Shown: positions 28,196-38,050, counted from the stretch's first letter. The stretch: DNA of 64,000 bases from an uncultured Dokdonia sp. (GCA_947503305.1 CANNDF010000006.1:248001-312000), one strand, 5' to 3'. Notes: a model not told the origin generated them from the letters alone. Made by a program: numbers and translations.

Positions 28196-29041
28196 TTACC
28201 ATCCTCCAGAGGCACCGCCACCTCCAAAGCCACCGCCTCCAAAGCCACCTCCAAAGCCACCGCCACTACCAAAACCGCCACCACTGCCAAAGCCGCCACC
28301 GCCTCCAAAACTACCACGCCCCATATTACTGAGAATAATGACATCGAGCAAAGACCCGGCTTTGTTGCGTCTTCCCCCATTACGACCTCCTCCACGATGA
28401 TTATTTCGGCTTAGGATAATAACGATCACAATAAAAATGATAAAGACAAAAATAGGTTCTACTGGAAACTCCCTGTTTTGTTTTCTAGTGCCGGAGAAGT
28501 TCCCTTCTAAGCCATCAATAAGAGCATTTGTTGCTTTGTCCAAACCACCATAAAAATCTCCTCTTTTAAAAGCGGGTACCATTACTCTATTGATAATACG
28601 TTCGGCATCACGATCAGAAATGATAGATTCTATCCCATAACCTGTATTGATGTCTACACGGCGATCGTTTTTTGCCAGAGTGATAAGAATACCATTGTCT
28701 TCTTTGGCTTGACCAATGCCCCATTTTTGACCCCATTTGGCACCTAATAAAGCAATGTCTTCCCCCTTGGTAGAAGCAATAATAACAACTACAATCTGTG
28801 TTGAGGTCGTATCGCTATACCGTATTAGTTTTTGCTCCAATGCCTTTTTTTGACCCGCATTTAACAGGTTAATATAGTCATATACCGCTGTTTGATCGGT
28901 ATTTTTTGCAGGGATATCCGGAATATCAAACTGAGCACGAGAAGTAACCCCAAGACATAAGAAAATAGATAGGATACATATTCTTATAAGATCCTTTATA
29001 CAGAATATTCTTGAAGAGATAGCATACCGATGTTTTTCCAT
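28196..29041 (-). CDS. TPM-domain (YgcG-type) protein with Gly-rich tail
   Basis: A 281-residue exported protein: an N-terminal signal/anchor (about residues 17-37), then a TPM domain (VYDYINLLNAGQKKALEQKL, TQIVVVIIASTKGED, WGIGQAKEDNGILITLAKNDRRVDINTGYGIE), a membrane span (about 201-221), and a long Gly/Phe-rich tail (GGGGGFGSGGG). TPM proteins appear with LemA in many bacteria and are associated with envelope or photosystem repair functions. Its ATG shares a base with the stop of the preceding TPM gene, so it is the last gene of a three-gene operon. Confidence 0.85.
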   Translation of the reverse strand: MEKHRYAISSRIFCIKDLIRICILSIFLCLGVTSRAQFDIPDIPAKNTDQTAVYDYINLLNAGQKKALEQKLIRYSDTTSTQIVVVIIASTKGEDIALLGAKWGQKWGIGQAKEDNGILITLAKNDRRVDINTGYGIESIISDRDAERIINRVMVPAFKRGDFYGGLDKATNALIDGLEGNFSGTRKQNREFPVEPIFVFIIFIVIVIILSRNNHRGGGRNGGRRNKAGSLLDVIILSNMGRGSFGGGGGFGSGGGFGSGGGFGGGFGGGGFGGGGASGGW

Positions 29042-29481
29042 TAACTTGTTGTTATTTCGTCCGGAAGTTCATTGATATCATCATGTTCCCAAGGAAAAAA
29101 GGCACTTAGTTTTTCACCTGCAGAAGTCACCCCTGCAATAAGCCCTTCTTTAAAATACCCTTCTTTAAAAAATGCAACCATTTGATCTTTTATAGATTCC
29201 CAAAAATCAGAAGGTACTTTTTGATCGATACCCCGGTCACCACAAATGGCAAGTTGATTATCTTCTACTGCTACATAGATAAGGACTCCATTTTCTTCTT
29301 TGGTATTGTCCATTTTAAGAATGTGGAAGATCTCTTTTGCACGATCCAGAGCGTCAATAGCTGTATGTCGTTCCAGATGTACACGAATCTCGCCCGACGT
29401 GTTTTTTTCGGCCATACGGATGGCTGCAACAATTTCTTGTTCTTCATTTTGAGAAAGAAAATCTTCTACCGTAGATGCCAT
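29041..29481 (-). CDS. Small TPM-domain protein
   Basis: A 146-residue TPM-domain protein without signal peptide (EEQEIVAAIRMAEKNTSGEIRVHLERH; KEENGVLIYVAVEDNQLAICGDRGID; FFKEGYFKEGLIAGV). It is paralogous in domain to the next gene but soluble. It starts at the base next to the lemA stop and overlaps the downstream TPM gene by one base, so translational coupling across the three genes is likely. Confidence 0.85.
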   Translation of the reverse strand: MASTVEDFLSQNEEQEIVAAIRMAEKNTSGEIRVHLERHTAIDALDRAKEIFHILKMDNTKEENGVLIYVAVEDNQLAICGDRGIDQKVPSDFWESIKDQMVAFFKEGYFKEGLIAGVTSAGEKLSAFFPWEHDDINELPDEITTS

Positions 29482-30090
29482 TTAGTTACTAAAATCAAAT
29501 TCTACCTTAGGAGCTTCACTAGTCCCTTGATCTGCTTCAAAATAATCCATCTCCGAAAATTTACCGATAAACATATTGATAAAATTATTCGGAAATTTTT
29601 TGATGTGTTTGTTGAAAGGCTTTACAGTCTCATTAAAACGATTACGCTCTACATTAATGCGATTTTCTGTACGCTCTAACTCATTGATCAACTCTTTAAA
29701 ATTCTCATTGGCTTTAAGATCGGGATATTGCTCAAAAACAGCCAATAACCTAGATAATGCCGATGTCAATCCTGATTGTACTTGCTGGAATTGCATTAAC
29801 TGCTCCGGAGTAATATTAGAAGGGTCTATCGTAATAGAGGTCGCTTTAGAACGTGCTTCTATAACCTTTGTAAGTGTTTCTTGTTCAAACTGTGCATACC
29901 CTTTGGCAGTATTTACAATGTTCGGAATCAAGTCGGCTCTACGTTGATATGAGCTCTCTACGTTTGCCCATTGTGATGTGGCATTTTCTTGTAAGTCTAT
30001 AGATGTATTATAAAAACCGGGTCCTACTAAAAACCCAATGATAGCTATTACAGCTATTACCGCAATGATTGCAATGAATCCTTTTTTCAT
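29482..30090 (-). CDS. lemA: LemA family protein
   Basis: A 202-residue membrane-anchored helical protein with an N-terminal span (about residues 4-22) followed by the family block YNTSIDLQENATSQWANVESSYQRRADLIPNIVNTAKGYAQFEQ. The rest is long helices (LKANENFKELINELERTENRINVERNRFNETV). It is first in an operon with two TPM-domain genes, a conserved association. Function is unknown beyond envelope links. Confidence 0.92.
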   Translation of the reverse strand: MKKGFIAIIAVIAVIAIIGFLVGPGFYNTSIDLQENATSQWANVESSYQRRADLIPNIVNTAKGYAQFEQETLTKVIEARSKATSITIDPSNITPEQLMQFQQVQSGLTSALSRLLAVFEQYPDLKANENFKELINELERTENRINVERNRFNETVKPFNKHIKKFPNNFINMFIGKFSEMDYFEADQGTSEAPKVEFDFSN

Positions 30091-30265
30091 ATCTGATTAG
30101 TTTAGTTTTGGTAGTATTTGTTACAAATTCTAATGATAAATGCAAGTTACTAAAATCTTTGAAGGCCTATTAGAATCTCATATGGAACTCATGGGTATAT
30201 GAAGAATATCGAAAAAACAAGACAAATGATCGATATCTTTAGGAGTACTAAAAGATAGAAATACC

Positions 30266-30595
30266 TTATAGATTATTCTTAAGTTCTGTAAGTTGTGCTT
30301 TGACTCCTTCTAATTTTCTAATGATATCAAAATTACTCAGGGTTTCTTTCTTGCCCTCTTTAAGATGTATTTTTGCACCTTCTAAGGTAAAGCCTCGCTC
30401 TTTGACAAGGTGATATATAAGTTCTAGATTTTTTATATCCTGAGGGGTAAACTTGCGATTGCCTTTTGCATTTTTTTTAGGCCTGAGTACATCAAACTCT
30501 TTTTCCCAAAATCGGATTAATGAAGCATTTACATCAAAAGCCTCTGCTACTTCGCCTATACCGTAATATAATTTTTCAGGAAGGTCTACATGCAT
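30266..30595 (-). CDS. MerR family transcriptional regulator
   Basis: A 109-residue MerR-type protein: winged-helix start YYGIGEVAEAFDVNASLIRFWEKEFDVLRPKKNAKGNRKFTPQDI and a short C-terminal helix region (KERGFTLEGAKIHLKEGK; LEGVKAQLTELKNNL). There is no effector domain, as in small MerR proteins widespread in Flavobacteria. It starts 6 bp after the M23 peptidase stop, in the same direction, so the pair is probably co-transcribed. Confidence 0.88.
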   Translation of the reverse strand: MHVDLPEKLYYGIGEVAEAFDVNASLIRFWEKEFDVLRPKKNAKGNRKFTPQDIKNLELIYHLVKERGFTLEGAKIHLKEGKKETLSNFDIIRKLEGVKAQLTELKNNL

Positions 30596-30601
30596 ACGAT
30601 T

Positions 30602-31573
30602 CTAGTCTAACGATTGATTTTCTAATGAAGCCGCAGCGAGCATAATATCATATTCTTCTGGCGTAAGATCATTGTGGTAAAAGTTGACTGGATTTAAGAC
30701 GACTCCATTTTTCCATACTTCATAATGAAGGTGAGGTCCAGCCGAAAGTCCACTATTACCTACATACCCTATAATTTCTCCACGTTTTACATTGCGTCCT
30801 ACTTTTGTATTGTATTTACTCATATGCGCATAGTACGTCTTATACCCAAAACCATGCTCAATAATCACCATTTTACCATATCCAGAACCCAGTCCTACTT
30901 TTGTTACCTTACCATCTCCTGTAGCATAAATAGGGGTTCCAGAAGGCGCCGTAAAATCCATCCCATTATGCATCCTACGATATTTTAAAATGGGATGTAA
31001 TCGCATTCCATATCCAGAAGCAACTCGGGATAAATCTTTATTTTGAACAGGTTGTATGGCAGGAATGGTTTGTAAAAGGGCTTCTTTGGTTTCGGCAAGT
31101 TGAGCAATCTCATCCAGAGATTTGGACTGGATAACAAGTTGTTTTGTGATTTTGTCCAGTCGCTCTTCACTATTGATAATCATTTTAGAATTATCAAAAC
31201 CTTCGAGATCTTTATATCGATTTACACCTCCAAAACCCGCTTGTCTGATTTCATCAGGAATAGGATTTGCTTCAAAAAGAACACGGTACACATTATTATC
31301 ACGCTCTTGTACATTTGCAAGCACCTTTTCTATTTGATCTAACCGTTTTTGTTGCATATCATAACGCAACTCCATATTAGATAACTCACGTTCTAGCTTG
31401 CGTTCTTTAGGAGTATCTACTCCTGAATTAAAAATAGCAATCGTAAAAATAAGCCCCATTAAAGCGGTGCCTGTAAGAAATAGTAAAATAGCGCCGATAG
31501 TGCGTCCTTTTTTTCGCTCTACTTTCCTGTAAGAAAGTGTCTCGCTATCATAATAATATTTAACCTTAGACAT
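30602..31573 (-). CDS. M23 family metallopeptidase, membrane anchored
   Basis: A 323-residue protein with an N-terminal cytoplasmic segment, one membrane span (about residues 28-50), a coiled-coil region (LERELSNMELRYDMQQKRLDQIEKVL) and a C-terminal LytM/M23 domain. Zinc-binding motifs are intact: HNGMD near residue 205 and HLHYE near 283, so it should be an active peptidoglycan endopeptidase rather than an EnvC-type activator. It is divergent from alaS, whose leader starts about 14 bp away. Confidence 0.9.
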   Translation of the reverse strand: MSKVKYYYDSETLSYRKVERKKGRTIGAILLFLTGTALMGLIFTIAIFNSGVDTPKERKLERELSNMELRYDMQQKRLDQIEKVLANVQERDNNVYRVLFEANPIPDEIRQAGFGGVNRYKDLEGFDNSKMIINSEERLDKITKQLVIQSKSLDEIAQLAETKEALLQTIPAIQPVQNKDLSRVASGYGMRLHPILKYRRMHNGMDFTAPSGTPIYATGDGKVTKVGLGSGYGKMVIIEHGFGYKTYYAHMSKYNTKVGRNVKRGEIIGYVGNSGLSAGPHLHYEVWKNGVVLNPVNFYHNDLTPEEYDIMLAAASLENQSLD

Positions 31574-31586
31574 AAGTTAAAATGTG

Positions 31587-31594
31587 TATTTTTG
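31587..31594 (+). promoter_or_regulatory. Bacteroidota -7 promoter element for alaS
   Basis: TATTTTTG fits TAnnTTTG and is followed by CG. It lies 97 bp before the alaS start, so the transcript would carry a leader that includes the 24-bp palindrome at 31614-31637. Confidence 0.5.
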
Positions 31595-31613
31595 CGTGAT
31601 GTTAGGGGGCGTA

Positions 31614-31637
31614 AGTACGCTTTCGCGAAAGCGTACT
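31614..31637. repeat. Extended 24-bp palindrome in the alaS leader
   Basis: A perfect 24-bp palindrome with CGCTTTCGCGAAAGCG at its core (31618-31633) and AGTA/TACT extensions. It sits between the alaS -7 element and the start codon and could form a stable leader hairpin or a protein-binding site. Confidence 0.9.
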
Positions 31638-31690
31638 ACATCTACCTTAACGATCAAAGATAAAAATAATTATTCGATACGATTAGATCT

Positions 31691-34312
31691 ATGAAATCTC
31701 AAGAGATACGTACTAAATTCCTCGAGTTTTTTGAATCCAAAAAGCATAACATTGTTCCATCGGCTCCTATGGTGCTTAAAAACGATCCTACACTCATGTT
31801 TGCCAATGCAGGAATGGTACCTTTTAAAGAATATTTTTTGGGAAATGGAACTCCTAAAAATACACGTCTTACAGATACCCAAAAATGCCTGCGTGTAAGT
31901 GGAAAACACAATGATCTTGAAGAAGTAGGAAAAGATACCTACCATCATACCATGTTTGAAATGCTTGGGAATTGGAGTTTTGGAGATTATTTTAAACAAG
32001 AAGCCATTGCATGGGCCTGGGAATTGCTTACAGAAGTCTATGGGATTGATATTTCCAGTATCTATGTAACGATCTTTGAAGGCGATGAAGTCGAAGGTTT
32101 AGAACGCGATCAAGAAGCTTATGATTATTGGACAAAGCATATAGCCGAAGATCGAATTATTAATGGAAATAAACATGACAATTTCTGGGAAATGGGTGCT
32201 CAGGGACCTTGCGGACCTTGTAGCGAGATACATGTAGATATACGATCTGAAGAAGAAAAAAAAGCCGTAGATGGAAAAACCTTGGTAAATCAAGATCATC
32301 CTTTAGTAATAGAGATATGGAATCTTGTATTTATGCAATACAATCGGATGGCAGATGGATCATTAGAAAAATTACCCGCACAACACGTAGATACAGGAAT
32401 GGGCTTTGAGCGTCTGTGTATGGTATTACAAGGTGTGCAATCTAATTATGATACGGATGTCTTTACGCCTTTAATGCGTGAGATAGAAACCATTACATCT
32501 TTTAAATGTGGACACAAAGAGGAAACCGATATCGCAGTACGCGTTGTTGCAGATCACTTAAGGGCAGTTGCATTTAGTATTGCTGATGGTCAATTGCCGA
32601 GTAATACAGGAGCGGGCTATGTGATACGCCGTATTTTACGTAGAGCGATACGCTATGGGTTTACATTTTTAAATACCAAAGAACCTTTTATTTATAAGCT
32701 TGTCAATACGCTTGTGAAGCAAATGGGAGATGCCTTCCCAGAATTGAAACGAGAAAAAAATCTTATTGTTAATGTAATTAGAGAAGAAGAGCAATCTTTC
32801 TTACGGACATTAGATCAAGGCTTAATTCTGTTAGATACTGTAATTACAAATACTAAAGGAGATACTATTCCTGGAGAGAAGGCCTTTGAGTTGTATGACA
32901 CCTATGGTTTTCCAAAAGATTTGACGGCACTTATTTTAAGTGAGAAAGGCTTGAAGCTAGATGAAGAAGGTTTCCAGGTAGAACTTCAAAAACAAAAAGA
33001 TCGTTCTAGAAATGCTTCTAAAGTAGATACAGGTGATTGGACGGTGTTACTAGAAGATTCTGATGAAGAATTTATAGGATATGATACCTTAGAAGCTTCT
33101 GTAAAAATCACTCGCTATCGTAAGACAGAGAGTAAAAAAGATGGTGAACTCTATCAACTGGTATTTAATGTAACCCCATTCTATCCGGAAGGAGGGGGGC
33201 AAGTAGGAGATAAAGGATATCTGGAAGTTCCTAATGGCGAAGTGGTTTATATTATAGATACCAAAAAAGAGAATAATCTCATTATACACTTAGCAAAAAA
33301 CCTTCCAAGATCTACAGAAGGAATATTCAAAGCTGTTGTAGATGAGAAGCAACGTTTCCGTACGTCTGCAAATCATACAGCTACACATTTACTACATCAA
33401 GGATTACGTAAAGTCTTAGGAACACATGTAGAGCAAAAAGGGAGTATGGTGCATAGCCGTAATCTTCGTTTTGATTTTTCACATTTCTCAAAAGTAACTA
33501 TTGAAGAACTGAAAGCGGTAGAAAACTTTGTGAATGCTCGTATACGTGAAAGCTTACCATTAGAAGAACAACGTGGTATTGCGTATGACCAGGCGATTAA
33601 AGAAGGAGCTATTGCATTGTTTGGAGAAAAATATGGAGATGCTGTACGTGCAATACGTTTTGGAAAATCTATGGAACTATGTGGAGGGACTCATGTACAA
33701 AGTACAGGTGATATCTGGCATTTTAAAATTATGTCAGAAGGAGCAGTCGCTTCTGGAATACGACGTATAGAAGCTATTACCAATGATGCGGCCAAAGAGT
33801 ATTTTACGTCAGAAACAGAAGCTTATAATAAAGTAAAAACTACACTTAAGAATGCGCAAGATCCCGTAAAAGCAATTACGAGTTTACTGGATGAAAATAC
33901 AGCACTAAAAAAGCAGGTAGAAACGCTTATCAAGGAGAAAGCACAAAACTTAAGTGGAGATTTAGAGAAAGAGTTTGTTCTTATAGATGGAGAAATTCCA
34001 ATAAAGTTTTTAGCTAAAAAAGTAGACCTTGATGCCTCGACGATTAAAGATTTAGCTTTTGATTTAGGTCGTGGAGAACCATCTGTATTTATACTTTTTG
34101 GAACCGAACAAAACGGGAAAGCATTATTGAGTTGTTATATCTCTAAAGAGTTGGTTGCTATTAAAGGATTGAATGCCGGTCAAGTAGTACGTGAACTCGG
34201 AAAGCACATCCAAGGCGGTGGTGGCGGACAGCCTTTCTTTGCAACAGCAGGAGGTAAGAACCCAGCAGGTATAGATGCTGCTTTGCAAGATGCTAAGCGT
34301 TTTTTGGACTAA
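31691..34312 (+). CDS. alaS: Alanine--tRNA ligase
   Basis: A class II aminoacyl-tRNA synthetase, 873 residues, full length. Visible parts: N-terminal catalytic domain ([46 protein letters not shown] near 237), editing domain with HTATHLL near 561 and CGGTH near 663 (zinc/editing motifs), and a C-terminal DHHA1 domain ending [17 protein letters not shown], all family hallmarks. It attaches alanine to tRNA(Ala). A single gene with its own promoter region. Confidence 0.97.
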   Translation: MKSQEIRTKFLEFFESKKHNIVPSAPMVLKNDPTLMFANAGMVPFKEYFLGNGTPKNTRLTDTQKCLRVSGKHNDLEEVGKDTYHHTMFEMLGNWSFGDYFKQEAIAWAWELLTEVYGIDISSIYVTIFEGDEVEGLERDQEAYDYWTKHIAEDRIINGNKHDNFWEMGAQGPCGPCSEIHVDIRSEEEKKAVDGKTLVNQDHPLVIEIWNLVFMQYNRMADGSLEKLPAQHVDTGMGFERLCMVLQGVQSNYDTDVFTPLMREIETITSFKCGHKEETDIAVRVVADHLRAVAFSIADGQLPSNTGAGYVIRRILRRAIRYGFTFLNTKEPFIYKLVNTLVKQMGDAFPELKREKNLIVNVIREEEQSFLRTLDQGLILLDTVITNTKGDTIPGEKAFELYDTYGFPKDLTALILSEKGLKLDEEGFQVELQKQKDRSRNASKVDTGDWTVLLEDSDEEFIGYDTLEASVKITRYRKTESKKDGELYQLVFNVTPFYPEGGGQVGDKGYLEVPNGEVVYIIDTKKENNLIIHLAKNLPRSTEGIFKAVVDEKQRFRTSANHTATHLLHQGLRKVLGTHVEQKGSMVHSRNLRFDFSHFSKVTIEELKAVENFVNARIRESLPLEEQRGIAYDQAIKEGAIALFGEKYGDAVRAIRFGKSMELCGGTHVQSTGDIWHFKIMSEGAVASGIRRIEAITNDAAKEYFTSETEAYNKVKTTLKNAQDPVKAITSLLDENTALKKQVETLIKEKAQNLSGDLEKEFVLIDGEIPIKFLAKKVDLDASTIKDLAFDLGRGEPSVFILFGTEQNGKALLSCYISKELVAIKGLNAGQVVRELGKHIQGGGGGQPFFATAGGKNPAGIDAALQDAKRFLD

Positions 34313-34322
34313 CGGCTTAATT

Positions 34323-34656
34323 GTCTCGCAAAGATGCGAAGACGCAAAAGCTTATTCGAAATTATAATTAGTAGACCATAAATAGAGGAAGAAAAAGAAT
34401 TTTATGAAAATGATTTAGGACTGATCTAATTGTTGAGAATAAAGTAATTATTAAAATAAAATCTGTACTAGAAATTCATCCTGTACATCCTAAACAATTA
34501 CTTACATATTTAAAATTGACAAATATGAAACTAGGATTATTAATCAACTTCAATAGTCCATTAATAAAAACAGGAATCACTAGAGTAGTGAATGGATTAA
34601 GATAAATAAGTACACATTAGACTATAGAGGATTCGTGTCTTAGCGTCTTTGGAGAT
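34323..34656 (+). mobile_element. Decayed GxxExxY-type repeat-flanked element
   Basis: The 382-bp gap after alaS holds a relic gene between two partial inverted repeats: CTCGCAAAGATGCGAAGACGC on the left (about 34325-34345) and GTGTCTTAGCGTCTTTGGAG on the right (34635-34654). Similar CGCAAAGACGC-type flanks commonly accompany GxxExxY genes in Bacteroidota genomes, from memory. The copy is non-functional because its gene is broken. Confidence 0.6.
34423..34605 (+). pseudogene. GxxExxY protein relic
   Basis: The frame from 34423 reads DLIVENKVIIKIKSVLEIHP and then HPKQLLTYLKLTNMKLGLLINFN and ITRVV, the characteristic C-terminal half of GxxExxY proteins (PDDEXK-like fold). The N-terminal half is lost or frameshifted: the upstream EEEKEFYENDLGLI fragment is in another frame. 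The usual Glu in VELK is Lys here (VIIKIKSV), a further sign of decay. Confidence 0.8.
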
Positions 34657-34694
34657 ACGTCTAAAATGCTACAATAAATTTATATCTTAACAAG

Positions 34695-35639
34695 ATGAAA
34701 CTACAAACCAATATCTCACTAGAAACTGCTTCAAAACAATTTGGTTATGAGGATCATGTATTGTTTTTAGGATCTTGTTTTGCAGAAAATATAGGGAATG
34801 CACTTTTGTATCATAAGTTTCAATCTGTAGTAAATCCTTATGGAATTCTTTTTCATCCTCTGGCAATTGAGCGTGTGTTGCAAGATGTATATAATGGCTC
34901 AGATAGTGTAGAAGAAACTGTTTTTGAAATAGATGGTATCTGGAAGTCCTTTATAGCTCACAGTCGTTTAAACAGTAGTTCTAGAGGGGCAATCGTAGAT
35001 AAACTTAAAGAAGCTCAAGAACAACTTACAAAAGTGCTTGCAAAAGCTTCTCATGTTTTTATAACCCTAGGGACAGCTTGGGTGTATCAACATAAAGACA
35101 CGGGAATTGCTGTGGCAAACTGTCATAAAGTGCCTCAAAAACAATTTGTAAAAGGATTACTGCCTATAGAAGAAACAACGGCAAGTCTTAAACGCCAATG
35201 TGCGATTATTCAAAAAATAAATCCTAAGGCTACAATTGTTTATACGGTTTCACCTGTACGACATCTTAAAGATGGTTTTGTAGAAAATATGCGAAGCAAA
35301 GCACATTTGATTTCGGCAGTACATGAAGTGTGTGATGCAAAAAGAGTGCAGTACTTTCCTGCCTATGAAGTGATGATGGATGAGCTGCGTGATTATCGAT
35401 TTTATACCAAAGATATGTTACACCCTAGCCAACAAGCTGTAGATTATATCTGGGAGCGATTTATAGAAGTATACGCTTTTGAAAAAACAAAACTCGTAAT
35501 GAAAGAAGTAGATGGTATTCAGAAAGGCTTATCCCATCGGCCATTTAATACCGATAGCCATGCTCATCAACTATTTCTTGCAGATCTAGATAAACGGATA
35601 CAAGCTCTTAAAAAAGAATATCCGATGATACAGTTTTAA
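34695..35639 (+). CDS. GSCFA domain-containing protein
   Basis: A 314-residue protein opening with LFLGSCFAENIGN (about residues 23-36), the motif that names the GSCFA family. Further blocks are NPYGILFHPLAIERVL, VFITLGTAWVYQH, NCHKVP and YTVSPVRHLKDG, with DMLHPSQQAVDYIWERF near 235. The layout resembles SGNH-type hydrolases/acyltransferases. Substrate unknown. No signal peptide. The DUF4230 gene follows 46 bp downstream in the same direction. Confidence 0.9.
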   Translation: MKLQTNISLETASKQFGYEDHVLFLGSCFAENIGNALLYHKFQSVVNPYGILFHPLAIERVLQDVYNGSDSVEETVFEIDGIWKSFIAHSRLNSSSRGAIVDKLKEAQEQLTKVLAKASHVFITLGTAWVYQHKDTGIAVANCHKVPQKQFVKGLLPIEETTASLKRQCAIIQKINPKATIVYTVSPVRHLKDGFVENMRSKAHLISAVHEVCDAKRVQYFPAYEVMMDELRDYRFYTKDMLHPSQQAVDYIWERFIEVYAFEKTKLVMKEVDGIQKGLSHRPFNTDSHAHQLFLADLDKRIQALKKEYPMIQF

Positions 35640-35685
35640 GTGTTATTCATGTATAGCCCTAGTTCTTTTTATTGTAATTTTGAGA

Positions 35686-36300
35686 ATGCGTAAAGGAATA
35701 CTCTTTGTCCTACTTGTCATTTTTATCCTATTCTGTTATAGGTATTGTGAGTTTAAAGATGATACTCAGGATACACTAAAAGCAAATTCGGAACTTATAT
35801 CAAATACCTTAAAAAATGTAGGTAAGCTTATAGTGACAGAAGGGAAATATGCGCAAGTATTTACTTATGAAGACTCTAAAGATTTTTATTTTGATATTCT
35901 GACTGCCTCCAAAAAAGCACTTGTCGTTGTCAATGCAAAAGCATCGGTGTCGTATGATCTAAGTAAGATTGAAACCCGTATTGATACGACTACGCAAACA
36001 TTATATATTTTAAAAATCCCAGAACCAGAGTTAATCATTAATCCTGATCTGGAATACTATGATGTACAGCAAGATTTACTCAATCCTTTTGGAGCCGAAG
36101 ATTACAATACAATTAAAAATAGGGTATTAAAAACGCTTCAAAAAAAAATTGAAACTTCTTCTTTATATACAAATGCAGAGAATAGATTGATTACAGAACT
36201 TCAGAAAATGTATATACTTACCAATTCTTTAGGGTGGACGTTAGTATATGATTCTTCGCCCATACGTACGATAGACGAAGTACAATCTATTTTGGACTAA
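35686..36300 (+). CDS. DUF4230 domain-containing protein
   Basis: A 204-residue protein with one N-terminal membrane anchor (ILFVLLVIFILFCYRY) and an extracytoplasmic domain (LKNVGKLIVTEGKYAQVFTYEDSK; KKALVVVNAKASVSYDLSKIE) typical of DUF4230. I prefer ATG 35686 over a TTG two codons earlier. Function unknown. Its 3' end overlaps the convergent hydroxylase gene by 14 bp. Confidence 0.85.
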   Translation: MRKGILFVLLVIFILFCYRYCEFKDDTQDTLKANSELISNTLKNVGKLIVTEGKYAQVFTYEDSKDFYFDILTASKKALVVVNAKASVSYDLSKIETRIDTTTQTLYILKIPEPELIINPDLEYYDVQQDLLNPFGAEDYNTIKNRVLKTLQKKIETSSLYTNAENRLITELQKMYILTNSLGWTLVYDSSPIRTIDEVQSILD

Positions 36301-38050
36301 CATTTTTTACTAAGGATATTCCATCTTCTATAAGATGTGAAATTGAGGGTTTATGATTTTTAAGATCGTTGAGATGGTCTATAATTGCTTTTGCAAAAAT
36401 AAGATCCTCATCATGAACTAATTCATAAATCTCAAGTAAAAGTAACCAGTCTTGGGTATGATGTATACGTATTTTATCAAAGATAAGCTGTAGTGTGTCT
36501 ATAGGGAATGGCTTTCCTTTTGTACGAATATCTCGTACTTGTTGAAAAAGATCCATGAGTTCTTTTTCCACCTCAGAAATAGATAACTTGGTTGCAATAG
36601 ATGATAGTTTATGCTTTTCAAGCTTAAAGGAAAGAAAATCTGCAGACCCCGCAAATGCAGAAACTATTTCTTTTCCTACGGCCATATCAAAATCTCCCAT
36701 TTCTGGAGAAAAAAGGATTTGATCTTTATATTGTACTGTACACTCTCTAAACTGGATAAGCATGAGTTTTCCATTGAGATTACGCATCCCAGTGACATTA
36801 AGTCCTTGTACGGTAATACCGCTTTCAAACTCAAAGCCTATAGACTTCCCATCATAAAAATTATAGGCCTGTAAATCACGAGGGCCCATATTTTCTATAG
36901 AAAGATTGATTCCTTTTAATTTTCCCAGGGGAGATCTAAAACCATTAGAATGTCTATGTATACCATGACCTATCAATTCTTTTTCGCGATAAGCGAGCGC
37001 CGTATCACCTTCTGTCTCAAAATAAATAACCTCATTATCTTCATTTTGAATCATTCGTGTAAAGACACCACTTATCTGGAGTCCTGTACTTAGTTCTATA
37101 GTCCCTATTTGCTTAGAATCGATAAGCTTTTTGAGTCCACGCCATCCTCCTTTACGAATAGCCATTGTATTTGCAAACTCTTCCAGTACTTCCATGAGAT
37201 AAGCAAAATCTGGAGTTACATAGAGTTGAGGTTGTGGTTTTGTAATATCAAATTCTTGATAAATGGCATCTATGCTATATGGAATTTTTTGCACCTCGTC
37301 TGTCATACACCAAGTGCTCTCTCCTATGGAAGATAAAAGGCCAGCACCATAAATTTTTGGGTTTTCTACAGTACCTATGAGTCCATATTCTACAGTCCAC
37401 CAGTGTAGGTTACGGATCAATGCAATTTCAGAAGGAGTTACTTTTTTGTTTTGGAGTTCTTCTATATGCTCTTGAGCATGTTTGATTTTTTCTTCAGAGA
37501 CACCTTCGGCTTCTTTTAAAATAGAAAGTGTTCTGACTGCCTCATACATTTCCATATCATGAGCACTGGAAATAGCTTTGGCACCTATTTCTCCAAAACG
37601 CCTTAAGTATTCTGCATAATCTGGACTTGCGATAATAGGCGCATGTCCGGCTCCTTCATGAATAATATCTGGAGCAGGAGTATATTCTATATGTTCTAGT
37701 TGACGTATATCGCTTGCAATGACAAGCACTTTATACGCCTGAAATTCCATAAAAGCATTAGGAGGAATAAAGCCATCTACAGCAACTGCCGCCCATCCAA
37801 TCTCTTTTAAGATACGATTCATACCATACATAGAGGGAATGGTGTCTATTGAGATTCCTGTTTGATATAATCCATCCAGATAACTCTCATGAGCAACTTT
37901 GGATAAGTAATCTACATTTTTACGCATTACATATCGCCATACTGCCTGATTGATAGGCGTGTAATTATCGTAATTCTGAGGTTTTATATATTGCCTCAAA
38001 TGAGGAGGAAGACGATCCAGTAATGGATTGGATTCAAATGTAGTACTCAT
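36287..38050 (-). CDS. Aromatic amino acid hydroxylase (phenylalanine 4-monooxygenase type)
   Basis: A 587-residue protein. The N-terminal half (about residues 1-340) is a tetrahydropterin- and iron-dependent hydroxylase: PDIIHEGAGHAPII supplies the two iron His ligands (about 127-132) and WWTVEYGLIG supplies the Glu (near 220). The C-terminal ~240 residues (LSTGLQISGVFTRMI, GITVQGLNVTGMRN) are an extension absent from short bacterial PhhA. It converts phenylalanine to tyrosine, feeding aromatic catabolism next to the paa operon. ATG 38050 was chosen over TTG 38059. It is divergent from the TetR gene. Confidence 0.88.
   Translation of the reverse strand: MSTTFESNPLLDRLPPHLRQYIKPQNYDNYTPINQAVWRYVMRKNVDYLSKVAHESYLDGLYQTGISIDTIPSMYGMNRILKEIGWAAVAVDGFIPPNAFMEFQAYKVLVIASDIRQLEHIEYTPAPDIIHEGAGHAPIIASPDYAEYLRRFGEIGAKAISSAHDMEMYEAVRTLSILKEAEGVSEEKIKHAQEHIEELQNKKVTPSEIALIRNLHWWTVEYGLIGTVENPKIYGAGLLSSIGESTWCMTDEVQKIPYSIDAIYQEFDITKPQPQLYVTPDFAYLMEVLEEFANTMAIRKGGWRGLKKLIDSKQIGTIELSTGLQISGVFTRMIQNEDNEVIYFETEGDTALAYREKELIGHGIHRHSNGFRSPLGKLKGINLSIENMGPRDLQAYNFYDGKSIGFEFESGITVQGLNVTGMRNLNGKLMLIQFRECTVQYKDQILFSPEMGDFDMAVGKEIVSAFAGSADFLSFKLEKHKLSSIATKLSISEVEKELMDLFQQVRDIRTKGKPFPIDTLQLIFDKIRIHHTQDWLLLLEIYELVHDEDLIFAKAIIDHLNDLKNHKPSISHLIEDGISLVKNVSPK

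Noticed and set aside
28133-28414. Plus-strand frame rich in Ala/Thr/Lys repeats
   Set aside because: It is the antisense reading of the Gly/Phe-rich tail of the TPM protein; the repeats come from the other strand.
34313-34694. A small RNA or riboswitch downstream of alaS
   Set aside because: The conserved peptide DLIVENKV...LGLLINFN in frame shows it is a decayed GxxExxY gene with repeat flanks.
35675-35682. TAATTTTG as a promoter for the DUF4230 gene
   Set aside because: It overlaps the start codon region, too close to initiate a transcript that includes ATG 35686.
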